The notes below the pieces were generated by a model. It was not told the DNA's origin, did not search any database, and saw only the letters and a list, made by a program, of their open reading frames with translations. Positions 29,510 to 39,230 of a stretch of DNA of 64,000 bases are shown here, in pieces; the stretch's first letter is position 1, and each line of letters starts with the position of its first letter. Position numbers and translations under genes: made by a program. The stretch lies in IMG/VR virus record IMGVR_UViG_3300027741_000027, positions 62,001 through 126,000 of that record. One strand, given 5' to 3'. Source of the DNA: a virus.

Positions 29510-32500
29510 TGTGGGATTTCTCTTTTCAAAAAGAATCTACGGATAATCATGATTGGACACCGGGGCGACTCGGTGCCGGATATATCCACGCTAGAACGAA
29601 TACCCCAGATTCGTTCAACCTGCTTGACTATAGCATACGCACATGGTCAGTAGGCCCAGACTATACAGATGACATTGACCGCGAGTACCAGCGTATTCGC
29701 GCTACTGATCTTGTCGTATTTAAGTTTTATATTACACCTACAGGTGGTATCCATGATCGTGGCGAAGGTTTTAAGAATAGAACCGGCAAGTCAGATCGTT
29801 CTGTAATTGCCTTTCTTCATCGTAAAGATAATCGTTTTTATGATGGACGCAATGATATTAAGACAAGCGCAACAGAAGATAGCGCACTGCACTTTAATCA
29901 TTATACAGGTGAGCCTTGCTACTGCGGATTTGGTCAGACGCATGGCTTAGAGAAGGAAGCCAATCTAAAGTATAAAGATATTAAACGAGGCGAGCTTCCA
30001 GAAAGCTATTATATGAATTTGGAAGGCGAAAATGGCAGGGTTTTTCGAGATTATGTTGTTGCTTTAGCCGAAGGCGGAGAGGTTGTAGGCGCTGGAGGTA
30101 ATACAGAAACAATAGAGGCGATTCCCGGAATCAAAAAAGTTATTCCGTGGATTGTCGGTCAAATGAAAAAAGGAACTCTTAATTTTGAATCGGGTCGTCG
30201 CAGCACCAGACCCGGTTTTGAGCGCGTTGTTTCTGAAAGAAACTTTGAATTTTGGTCGCCGGGACGCCTTGAAAATATTGCTGATTTATTTAATGCCGAA
30301 GGATCTCCTTATCAAAACAAACTTGTAGAGTGTCCAGAGTGCAAGGGAAAAGGAGAAAAGTGGAATACGGAGGTTGAAGCTCATGTAATGTGCGATAGAT
30401 GCATGGCACACAAAACTGCGCCAAGTAATCAAAAAGAAAACTTGATGGAGCTACCTCCAGACGAAATAGAAACAAGAGCTAAACGCCATCGAAATTGGGT
30501 TAGAGAGCGCGAAGCAGAAGCTATGCGCAAAGCCGATGTTAAAAATCAAGAGAGGGTTTACGAATTTACTGATCCAGACCATAAAGGCTGGTTTGTTACA
30601 AGACTTAATCCTGATGCTGGTGAGGCTAAACGAGTTGGCATTGAGCAAGGCAATTGTTTTCAACAGGAGGCGCAGGGCTATCAAAGGTCAGTTGCAGAGG
30701 GCGATTTAACTGTTTATGTATTAAGGGATCCTAAAGGGTTGGGTCATGCGCTATGGGCTTATGACCGCGATGGCAAAATCGCGGTTATGGAAGATTCTAG
30801 TAAACTTTATAACAAACGAGGCAAAGGTTGGGTAGGTTATGAAGTAAATAATCAATGGATTCGAAATATGATTAATGAAGCCAGTGATGCCTTAGGTATG
30901 CAAAAAAGATACCACAAAGATAATTATGATGTTCAACTGCCCGATGTTTTAACAGTAGATCAATTTTTAATTCAATTTTCAAACGATGATTCGGATGCAT
31001 ATAAACAATTAGTTGCAAAATCCGCAGATGAACAAGATATTGATGCGGATATGGTTTCGGAAGTTATAAAAGGTCGCGTTGATTGGAGGTCCATTGTCGG
31101 AGATTTGTTTAACGGGCCAACTACCGGAAACCTATCTGATGAACAAATCCCTTTTAATGATTTTATAAAAATTATGGATGGTGATGATCGTCTTATCTTT
31201 GCTTTGGATCAATTTGTTCAAGAAGCAGATAGAAGAATATCAGACCCAGAAGTAGAAGCCAATCAGCGCAATCAAGATCATGTAAATGATTATAAAGAGT
31301 GGAAAAAAATTCACACTCATCCATATACTGGCGAATATACACACCCAGAAACATGGGCAAATACCGCTTGGCACAAAAATGACTATGAAGAATTTCGTGA
31401 AAATTTCAGTGACAGTCCGTGGGCTTTTTCACTTCCTGATTGGGACACATTTATTTCTGAGTGGGGCGGCAAACTTCCAGCAAGTTTAAATCCTGCTTAT
31501 CGAAAAGGCAAACCTGTAATTGAAACCAGTGCTTGCAAAAAATGTGGTGGGTCTGGTCGTCTTATTACTCCAAATGGTTATGTCACTTGTGATAAATGTT
31601 GGGGTGATGGTGATGAACGAAATAAAGTTGTATTTCCTGATCCAGAATCAGATGCCGCCAAGTGTCAGTCCTGTGCAGGATCAGGCGTCGATCAAAGCAA
31701 AGTTCAACACCTTAAACAACAGGTTGAGCAATTAAAAGCAGATGGTGTTCATGACCGTCTTATTGTTGAATTTGAAAGAACTTTAGGAAGAAAAGATTTA
31801 CAAAATACTGATTTGCGTTGCGGGGCTTGTAATGGCACGGGCAAAAACAAGCCTGCCGCAAAGCTCATGGAAGAGGGTTCAGGGCAACTTAAATTTGGTA
31901 AAAAGAAACAAGACAATTACATTGTTCACTTTGATTCTATTACAGGCAAGCCATGCACCTGTGGATTTGGTGCATATAGGAATACCAATGAAGATGGCGA
32001 GCGATTCTTTAAAGAAGCATCAGGTTACAAGTTTAAAGAAATTACAAAGAGTCCGCCTTCATTTCTTCAAAATGAAGAGGGTCAAGCCCTCATTGAGTAT
32101 TTAACATCTCTTATTAAGGGTGTTGGCGAGAATCCTCAACCCATACTAGAGGGAGCTAAAACTCTTGTTCCGTGGATTGTTAAACAGTTCAAAGAAGGCA
32201 ATCTTACTTACAATCCAAACGAAGATCGATCATATTATACGGGCATTGAAAGAGTGTATCCGGGTGGAAATACACCAATTGATTTTGATGAGTTAGAGTT
32301 CATAGTTAATTATGTTAATGCAAGCGAAGGCCCATATAGACAAAATGTTGATTGGATGTCTTTTGATTTTATTGACCTAATACGTCAGGGGATGAGGCAT
32401 CATGAGTGGGTTAAAGAAAAAGAAAAAGACGCTAAGTTTTTAGCAAATCAAAACACCGTTTATACATTTGATGACTCTAACCTTGAATGGGTTGGTTGGA

Positions 32501-35500
32501 CTGTTGCTAAATTAGAAGACGAAAATGAAGTTGAGCAAGAAGGAATAAGGCAGGGCAATTGTATTAAAGACGAAGAAAGCGGTTATTTAGAAGCTTTTGA
32601 TAAAGGTTATCTTGATCTTTATGTATTGAGAGATACATTTGGAGGCAGTCATGCAATTTGGGGATATAACACAGACGATGGTTCTGTGGCATTTATGGAG
32701 GATTCTTCTAAAAGATATGCAGAAGAGAGAAGGCGAACTGACTTTCCTTACTACAAGGTAAATGTCCCATTTATTCGTGAAATGATTTCTACTGCTAATC
32801 AAGCACTTGGTTTAGATGATGACTACGATAATGGTAGTTATAATTATAATAGAGGTGAAACTGGTGAAGATTGTTACGATAGAAATAGGGAGCATTGGAG
32901 GCCAGAGCGGGAAGAAGAGGAAGAGGAGGAAGAGGAGGAAAAGGAAGCACTTGAAATTCAATTGTCAGATGTAACAAGTTTTGCAGAATACGAAGCTCAA
33001 TATGGCGAGGACAATAATTGTTGGGAGCTTGCAGCAAGGGAGGCACAAGATGAAGGTCTTATTATTGGCGATGATACACAGATTTATCCCGGCTCAATTC
33101 ATTGGGATGATATAGCCTATGAATACTTTAATACTCCAAGAGACTTTCAAACCAACTTAGATTTGTTGAACAAATGGGCCGCAGTTTTTCATAATCAATT
33201 TCAGATTGGAGATTTTTACGAAGAGTGTCAAAGGTATTTAGAAACAGCAGATCTTGATGAAGAAGACGATGCAGAAATACAGGCTTACCAAGAGTGGGTT
33301 AAATTACACACAAATCCGCTTACGGGTAAATTTCAAGATCCTAGAGGAATTTCGCCAAGTAATTTAGATAGATTAAGAAGGCAAGAAGAAGAAAACGTTT
33401 GGGGATTCTCTGTTCCAAGCGATGAAGATTTAGCATCATTTAACGGCATTCTTCCTGCGGGCTTAAATCCACAAAACAGAAGAGGCGAGCCATTACATAC
33501 AAAAATTCAATGCCTGTCTTGCGGTGGAGCTGGAGGAGATCCTAATACTGGCGCAACGTGTCGGGCCTGTAATGGAACGGGTATGATGCAGGCTAGAGCC
33601 ACAATGCCCGATTGGGAAACAAGATTGAAAAATCGGGGCGAGAACGGTGGAATTCCAAACCCCGCAGCAATGATTCATGAAGAGCCATCAGGTCAATTGT
33701 TTATGGCAAAGAAAAAGTGGGACATGACCCCTCTTAGTTTTACCGACCAATTGAAACTTCACTTATCAACGATTGAAGCTAAGGTTTCTCATGATCTTAG
33801 CTGGGTAGCTGGTGGTCGCGGTCGCGGCCTTATGCTCAATAGCGGTAAACTTATCACTTGGCCAGTGAACAAGAAAGGCGAGCCGCAGCATCCTGATATG
33901 TATGAATACCTTACAGGACACAAATTGCCTGAGACTCATTCCGTACATGATTTTACAGAAGGCATCCCATTTGATATTAATGAAGATGGATCGGTCAATT
34001 GGTTCTCTAAGGATACATCGCCTGATCTTATTGCTGATATCTCCAAGATTGATTATCGACTTAAAACTTCCGCAATTGATCCTTGTTGGAGAACGGGGGA
34101 ATGCGCAGCCTTTGCTCTTGCAGCACACGATTTAACAGGTTGGCCAATCTTTAAAATTGACGAAAGACCAAACGGTGGGGCGTGGCACTTTATGGTTCAG
34201 ACACCAAACGGCGACTTTTTAGATGGCGATGGAATTAGAAGAGGAGAGGAAATTTTAGCTGAGCATAGCGAGGCTGCCGAAGAACTTGCAAAGACCCATG
34301 ACATCTATCCTTCCAGCAGAGAAGAAGTAGTGGCTTATGGTTCAAATGTAATAGAGAAGGCAAAAGAAGCCACACCTATTATTCAAAACATGTTGAAATC
34401 TTCTAAAACTTATGAAGGGTTTGATGTTCATTTCCACCCTTACACGGGCGAGCCATGCACTTGCGCTTATGGTCAATCACCAAACAACAGACGCACAGCA
34501 TCACAGGCTGTTCGTAAAGTAAAGAATCAAGATCAGAAGCATATGCGCAGTGAAAAAGGTCAAGCCATTCTTGATTATCTACATAAACTTATTTCAGGTC
34601 ACGGTCTGAGTGAGCAAGGTGAATTCGGGCGAGGTCCGGCTCCCGGTCTTGAAGGCATGGTGCCATGGATTGTAAAACAAATCAAAACAGAAGACATTAA
34701 ACCGTTTACTTATGACGATGGAGAAGTGTATGGTCTTGGTCGCTTTTCAACTATGGAATTTAGCTCTGTTCAACAGGCGAAGATGGCACTTGCTGGTAAA
34801 CATGAATCATTGATTAGTGTTCAGCAGAATTACGAATCAGATTATTGGAAGACAAGGTTAGAAAGCTTTGGGTATCAAGTAGATGATACCTACGGAGCAG
34901 TTGATAACCCTGACATTGATGCTGTAGTAATTAACTGCGATATTGTTGGTCCTAATGACCTTATTGATCTTTTAAAGAAGATTCCTGAGGGTACGCCCAC
35001 TTGGATTGGTGGATCAGATGCAATATTGGAACAAATCGGTGCAACGGAAGACGCAGAAGAATATTTGAAGGACTTACTCAAAAGAAACAAAATTAATTCT
35101 CGCAAAATTTACATCACGACGACAATGTATAGAGCAGTGCAAGCAATAGACGACACTGTTAGAGAAGAAAACCCAGACCTATCTAATTTTGAATTACCAG
35201 ATAAGTATTACGCCAAGATCAAACCAGAGGATTGGGCAAATTGGTTTAATGCATCCAACGCACCTGCTCGTCGCAGCAGGACAGAAAAGGAAGTCAGGGC
35301 CGCATTTAATAGGTCAGAGAAATACATTCAGTATCGCATCGAACGGGGAAACAAAACAATTAATGGTGATATTAATTCTCCTATGTATAACGATGATTTG
35401 TTAGGACTTATGGCCGATCAACTAAAAGTTGATGAACGCGATCTTCGTGAGAATATGATGACTACATATAGAGAAATGCAGGCCGATAATGCCATAGATA

Positions 35501-37023
35501 CAATCGATGGTACCGTGCCTGAAGAGAACATGAAGGACTTTCTTAATAGATTAACTAAAAAGTTTGAGATTAATCTCAATGATATGTCAGTGGCGCAAGT
35601 TTCAGACGCTGTACATAGGCATAAAAGATACCTTTATGAATTACAAACTATTGAAGGCCTTAAGAAACAATTTGCTGATAAATTAAACGACCCAGAAAGC
35701 GTTGTTTATAGAGTCCAAGATCCATTCTTTAAAGGTTGGACCGTTCATCAATTAAAATCCATGGAAGACGCCGGACTTGAAAGTGAAGTATTAGGTCATT
35801 GCATTGGCAGCGATGAACAAAAGTATGCACAGGGCATTGAAAATGATGTTATTGCTGCTTATTCTTTAAGAGATGAAAACGGCATTCCTAAGTTTACATG
35901 GCATTATAACCCTGATGGATCATTTGCTCACGCTCAGGGTAAGTCTAAAGACTCCTACGCTAGATTTAGAGATATTGTAACAGAATTTAATGAGGCAATG
36001 GGACTTGATGATGCAAATGGTGGCGAAGGCTCGGAAGATAATTCTTGGTTCCAAGATTTTGAAGACGAAACATTACACACACTTCAAATGCCAGACCCAG
36101 AATCAATAGAAGAATATATGGCGCAAATAGACCATCTTGAAGAGGCGGCTGAGGAGTATGCAGATCAACTTGGGGAAACATTAGCAGACGATTGCGATAT
36201 TGAACGCGGAGACCCAGAATGGAATCTTATTGCAGACGAATTTTTTGAAGAGTCGCATATAAATGTTGGAACGTATCAACTTATTAATGCTTTGATGAGT
36301 GAATTTGCGCCACCTTATCATTTGCGAGATTTTGTCACGGCAGCAAATAAAATATTTGATAGAAACAAAGAAGGATTTATCAGAGATGGGGAATTGATGG
36401 GACTTGAAGAAAGATCAGATGATGATTTCTTTGACACCTATCCAATATGTAGATTTTATGATACATGGCGCAGAATGCACACCAATCCAAAAACAAATAA
36501 GGTGGAAAAACCAATTACTCTTTGGCGAGAAGAAGCATACATGCAAAGATTTAAACCAGATGAAGCGCCAGAAATTTCATATCAAGAATTACCATACAAC
36601 AGAATTGGCATTCACGATGAAGATATCGCTCCGGACATGCCAAATTATTGGGATGCAAGCGGCGGCGTAAGAATGATGCCTGCAAGTATGAACCCTCAAT
36701 ACGCGCCTAACGCTGTAACATGCGCAAAATGCAATGGTCGTGGTTATATAGGTTCATTAAATTGTGATAAGTGTAATACCAGAGGTTGGTACATTGAAGA
36801 AAACCCAGTCGAAAGAGAGCCGGGTGCAGAATGTCAAAATTGTGGTGGCTCAGGCAGAATTCAAATTACTGATGACCGTGGTGTTGTAACGGAAAACTGC
36901 GCAAATTGTAATGGTACAGGAAAAACAGCATCTTTAACAATAAAAGAAAAGGCTGCCGCTTGGGACCAGCCACTAACTAAATTAACCTATGCACAGGCTA
37001 AATATATAAATGGAAAACTTTAA
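29509..37023 (+). CDS. giant modular protein: PcfJ-like, DnaJ-type zinc and papain-like modules
   Basis: 2504 residues. A repeated module is visible three times: EPCxCGFG-type motif (about 137, 815, 1650), PWIVxQ (213, 888, 1719), then a PcfJ-like core with W-x-V-x-x-L ... GxC ... YxLRD (about 350-435, 994-1075, 2076-2140). Between them are DnaJ-like CxxCxGxG zinc segments (about 275-300, 674-780, 1334-1360, 2403-2460). Near 1530-1575, GECAAFALA ... HFMVQTPNG ... LDGDG has the Cys, His and Asp of a papain-like fold. A run of Glu lies near 1135. The 890-residue protein at 39223 has the same module once. I infer a polyvalent protein, perhaps injected with DNA or assembled on it; the activity is unknown. 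Confidence 0.88.
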   Translation: MWDFSFQKESTDNHDWTPGRLGAGYIHARTNTPDSFNLLDYSIRTWSVGPDYTDDIDREYQRIRATDLVVFKFYITPTGGIHDRGEGFKNRTGKSDRSVIAFLHRKDNRFYDGRNDIKTSATEDSALHFNHYTGEPCYCGFGQTHGLEKEANLKYKDIKRGELPESYYMNLEGENGRVFRDYVVALAEGGEVVGAGGNTETIEAIPGIKKVIPWIVGQMKKGTLNFESGRRSTRPGFERVVSERNFEFWSPGRLENIADLFNAEGSPYQNKLVECPECKGKGEKWNTEVEAHVMCDRCMAHKTAPSNQKENLMELPPDEIETRAKRHRNWVREREAEAMRKADVKNQERVYEFTDPDHKGWFVTRLNPDAGEAKRVGIEQGNCFQQEAQGYQRSVAEGDLTVYVLRDPKGLGHALWAYDRDGKIAVMEDSSKLYNKRGKGWVGYEVNNQWIRNMINEASDALGMQKRYHKDNYDVQLPDVLTVDQFLIQFSNDDSDAYKQLVAKSADEQDIDADMVSEVIKGRVDWRSIVGDLFNGPTTGNLSDEQIPFNDFIKIMDGDDRLIFALDQFVQEADRRISDPEVEANQRNQDHVNDYKEWKKIHTHPYTGEYTHPETWANTAWHKNDYEEFRENFSDSPWAFSLPDWDTFISEWGGKLPASLNPAYRKGKPVIETSACKKCGGSGRLITPNGYVTCDKCWGDGDERNKVVFPDPESDAAKCQSCAGSGVDQSKVQHLKQQVEQLKADGVHDRLIVEFERTLGRKDLQNTDLRCGACNGTGKNKPAAKLMEEGSGQLKFGKKKQDNYIVHFDSITGKPCTCGFGAYRNTNEDGERFFKEASGYKFKEITKSPPSFLQNEEGQALIEYLTSLIKGVGENPQPILEGAKTLVPWIVKQFKEGNLTYNPNEDRSYYTGIERVYPGGNTPIDFDELEFIVNYVNASEGPYRQNVDWMSFDFIDLIRQGMRHHEWVKEKEKDAKFLANQNTVYTFDDSNLEWVGWTVAKLEDENEVEQEGIRQGNCIKDEESGYLEAFDKGYLDLYVLRDTFGGSHAIWGYNTDDGSVAFMEDSSKRYAEERRRTDFPYYKVNVPFIREMISTANQALGLDDDYDNGSYNYNRGETGEDCYDRNREHWRPEREEEEEEEEEEKEALEIQLSDVTSFAEYEAQYGEDNNCWELAAREAQDEGLIIGDDTQIYPGSIHWDDIAYEYFNTPRDFQTNLDLLNKWAAVFHNQFQIGDFYEECQRYLETADLDEEDDAEIQAYQEWVKLHTNPLTGKFQDPRGISPSNLDRLRRQEEENVWGFSVPSDEDLASFNGILPAGLNPQNRRGEPLHTKIQCLSCGGAGGDPNTGATCRACNGTGMMQARATMPDWETRLKNRGENGGIPNPAAMIHEEPSGQLFMAKKKWDMTPLSFTDQLKLHLSTIEAKVSHDLSWVAGGRGRGLMLNSGKLITWPVNKKGEPQHPDMYEYLTGHKLPETHSVHDFTEGIPFDINEDGSVNWFSKDTSPDLIADISKIDYRLKTSAIDPCWRTGECAAFALAAHDLTGWPIFKIDERPNGGAWHFMVQTPNGDFLDGDGIRRGEEILAEHSEAAEELAKTHDIYPSSREEVVAYGSNVIEKAKEATPIIQNMLKSSKTYEGFDVHFHPYTGEPCTCAYGQSPNNRRTASQAVRKVKNQDQKHMRSEKGQAILDYLHKLISGHGLSEQGEFGRGPAPGLEGMVPWIVKQIKTEDIKPFTYDDGEVYGLGRFSTMEFSSVQQAKMALAGKHESLISVQQNYESDYWKTRLESFGYQVDDTYGAVDNPDIDAVVINCDIVGPNDLIDLLKKIPEGTPTWIGGSDAILEQIGATEDAEEYLKDLLKRNKINSRKIYITTTMYRAVQAIDDTVREENPDLSNFELPDKYYAKIKPEDWANWFNASNAPARRSRTEKEVRAAFNRSEKYIQYRIERGNKTINGDINSPMYNDDLLGLMADQLKVDERDLRENMMTTYREMQADNAIDTIDGTVPEENMKDFLNRLTKKFEINLNDMSVAQVSDAVHRHKRYLYELQTIEGLKKQFADKLNDPESVVYRVQDPFFKGWTVHQLKSMEDAGLESEVLGHCIGSDEQKYAQGIENDVIAAYSLRDENGIPKFTWHYNPDGSFAHAQGKSKDSYARFRDIVTEFNEAMGLDDANGGEGSEDNSWFQDFEDETLHTLQMPDPESIEEYMAQIDHLEEAAEEYADQLGETLADDCDIERGDPEWNLIADEFFEESHINVGTYQLINALMSEFAPPYHLRDFVTAANKIFDRNKEGFIRDGELMGLEERSDDDFFDTYPICRFYDTWRRMHTNPKTNKVEKPITLWREEAYMQRFKPDEAPEISYQELPYNRIGIHDEDIAPDMPNYWDASGGVRMMPASMNPQYAPNAVTCAKCNGRGYIGSLNCDKCNTRGWYIEENPVEREPGAECQNCGGSGRIQITDDRGVVTENCANCNGTGKTASLTIKEKAAAWDQPLTKLTYAQAKYINGKL

Positions 37024-37156
37024 ACTATCAGAGGTTTTGTTTTGGGGATCATTACCCTTTAGGGTTTTGTTCTCTGTAATTAGGGACGAATACGAATTTT
37101 GGACTGTAGTCAAGGGTTATACTCTTGACAAGCCTTTAAAGAACTCTAAGTTCTAA
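37010..37156 (+). CDS. 48-aa protein
   Basis: MENFKLSEVLFWGSLPFRVL, then IRDEYEFWTVVKGYTLDK. The ATG lies in the last codons of the giant gene, so translation is coupled. It ends overlapping the stop of the convergent gene. Not recognised. Confidence 0.55.
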   Translation: MENFKLSEVLFWGSLPFRVLFSVIRDEYEFWTVVKGYTLDKPLKNSKF

Positions 37157-38649
37157 GTTCCAAACGGTCTTGGTTTCGTATCAGGATCGCGGCGCTCTGT
37201 TCCCTCATCAGGTTTATTTTTTGTTTTTGGTGGAGCAATATCAGTCATATCTAAAAAACATCTGACATGCGTAGGTGTTTTTGGACCACCTGACAATGGG
37301 AAGATTGCTTCAACGTATGCAAGTGCAGGATTTGCGTTACGTTCTTGAACATAAACCTCGCCAACTGATCCCGCTGGCACCTCTACAAACTTACCTACGC
37401 CGATAGCATTACTTGGCCCTTCAGTTTCACCAATAACAGATTTAGCTAGTGTAATTGTGTCACCGCTTTTATAATTATACCAACCGGGTGTGGCAGCCAT
37501 CCTATGACCATTATAAGTATTTGACCAAATGCTACCAAATGGATTTCTTTCACTTGGTTGGCGAGCATGAGGAACAGACACAGTACCGGGAGGCGATGCT
37601 TGACCGTAAGGTGATTCACCGGGCCTAGTATACTGCTGCTGTTGACGTTGCTGCTCTTTAAGTTGTTCTAATGGCGGAGTTTGTATCTTTTTCCGTGGCT
37701 CAAATCCTAAGAATCTTTCTTCTTCTGGAGTTAATTGAGTCTCAGGACGATCATATTGTTGAGGCGCAAGTGGGCCAAGCCTTTGCTCAAGCAGTTCATC
37801 AGGAGACACAGCACCAACATCTTCTGGTTTAAATGGTGTAAGCTGTCGAATACCACGCGCACCCTCAGGAACAGAGGGAACGATACCACCGGGTGTGCCA
37901 CCGGGTCCAACTTGGCCGGGTGGTAGAGCAAATGGGCTAGGCTCACCAACAGGGCCAACTGGTGCCTGTGGTGGAAGCTCAGTAACCATTGCCTCTTCAA
38001 CCTGTTGCACTGGTAGCATCTTAGATAAAAAGTAAAGTGCTAGAACGTGAGAGCATGGGCGACCTTCATAAATCTTCCATTGACGAGTACGTTGCCAAGC
38101 AAACTGCTGCCACTTGCATTCACAATGCCATCCTGTAATGACGGGCGAAGCAGGGTCTTGGCGCATGATGGTTGATTCATAAGTTCCATGATCGCCAATA
38201 ACAGTACCAACAACATGATCTTGGTCATTAATTATAACTGTTACATGGCCTGTATTGACTAGTCGCTTTGCTTTCTCAACAAGGTCGTTCCAGTTATCTT
38301 GGCGCTCAATAACGCGCTCGCGCTGTCTAGCATTAAGTCCTTCATCTTCATCAGCAAAACCTCTGCTTGGTTGCTCTTGCTCAGTTCTTTCTTTATCAAG
38401 AATTTCAGCAGGGTCGCCTTCAGCAAAGTGAAAGGTTGCCCGCTTGTATCCAAAACCCTCTAGTTGGGCAGCTACAATCTTTTCAGCAAGGATCTTATCA
38501 AGGGTGCTTCCCTCTTTAGCCATGACTACAGCATCGCCGGGTTTACCCTCCCACCATTCAACAATTGAATTGCCGATCTTCTGAGTGCGAGCAGGTAGGG
38601 GTTTAACAGAGGCAATAACTTCGCGGATGTATGAAACGTCTTTATTCAT
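37153..38649 (-). CDS. SWIM zinc-finger protein
   Basis: 498 residues; start at the ATG overlapping the phosphoesterase stop (TGATG). Around residues 174-206, WHCECKWQQFAWQ ... GRPCSHVLALYF is a SWIM finger (CxC...CxH), a DNA or protein-binding module found in transposases and MEKK1. A Pro/Gln/Gly-rich low-complexity middle (about 220-370) is followed by a beta-rich end (VEVPAGSVGEVYVQE). Function in the phage unknown. Confidence 0.82.
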   Translation of the reverse strand: MNKDVSYIREVIASVKPLPARTQKIGNSIVEWWEGKPGDAVVMAKEGSTLDKILAEKIVAAQLEGFGYKRATFHFAEGDPAEILDKERTEQEQPSRGFADEDEGLNARQRERVIERQDNWNDLVEKAKRLVNTGHVTVIINDQDHVVGTVIGDHGTYESTIMRQDPASPVITGWHCECKWQQFAWQRTRQWKIYEGRPCSHVLALYFLSKMLPVQQVEEAMVTELPPQAPVGPVGEPSPFALPPGQVGPGGTPGGIVPSVPEGARGIRQLTPFKPEDVGAVSPDELLEQRLGPLAPQQYDRPETQLTPEEERFLGFEPRKKIQTPPLEQLKEQQRQQQQYTRPGESPYGQASPPGTVSVPHARQPSERNPFGSIWSNTYNGHRMAATPGWYNYKSGDTITLAKSVIGETEGPSNAIGVGKFVEVPAGSVGEVYVQERNANPALAYVEAIFPLSGGPKTPTHVRCFLDMTDIAPPKTKNKPDEGTERRDPDTKPRPFGT

Positions 38650-39230
38650 CACTGATTAACTGTTCGTTTCCTGTAGTAAGTCAAGCCCTTGCTTTTAAGC
38701 AGGCTACGATCCCTTGTAATTGTTTTATTTAGCAAACGTGCAATATTCCTCGGTTTATAATTAATAACCTCTACAGACACGTTTACGTTGCCCCAACGAG
38801 TTGGTTCGTTTCTTGAGTAATCGTGGTTGTGAATATGACCATGCACATGAATCTTTAGCTCATCCTCGGACTTAAACAGCTTAGGATAATGGTCAAAGCT
38901 AATCTCATACTGCCTGTATTCCATTTTAAATGGTTTAACAACTTCAAAGCCTAGCTTGTCGTAATCATATTTACGTTTATCATGATTGCCAAGAATAATA
39001 TATTTTTTGCCAGTGAGTTTTGGAGCGACCTCTGACTTGAAATAATGAAAGTATTCATCGCCTCCCATCATCAGATCGCCCAAGTGAAGAATTACATCGT
39101 TCTCTTTTACCTTTTTGCGCCAATGAGCAATCATTAGTTCTTCATGATACTTGGGCCTGTCGCAATACTTAACAATGTTTTTATGACCGAAGTGAGTATC
39201 GGATATTACATAAAAAGGAAATTTAATCAA
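38649..39230 (-). CDS. calcineurin-like metallophosphoesterase
   Basis: 193 residues. The full metal-binding motif set is present: SDTHFGH (about 10-16), GDLMMGGDEY, GNHDKRKYD and HVHGHIHNHDY. The compact size fits YfcE-like or phage phosphoesterases acting on phosphodiesters such as cyclic nucleotides or DNA ends. Overlaps both neighbours (TGATG downstream, 8 nt upstream). Confidence 0.92.
   Translation of the reverse strand: MIKFPFYVISDTHFGHKNIVKYCDRPKYHEELMIAHWRKKVKENDVILHLGDLMMGGDEYFHYFKSEVAPKLTGKKYIILGNHDKRKYDYDKLGFEVVKPFKMEYRQYEISFDHYPKLFKSEDELKIHVHGHIHNHDYSRNEPTRWGNVNVSVEVINYKPRNIARLLNKTITRDRSLLKSKGLTYYRKRTVNQ

Noticed and set aside
32905-32945. A possible simple-sequence repeat.
   Set aside because: It encodes a Glu run in frame; ordinary low-complexity coding.
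33766-34128. A leftward 120-residue frame inside the giant gene.
   Set aside because: No promoter or RBS, and the giant protein's papain-like motif lies on the other strand here.
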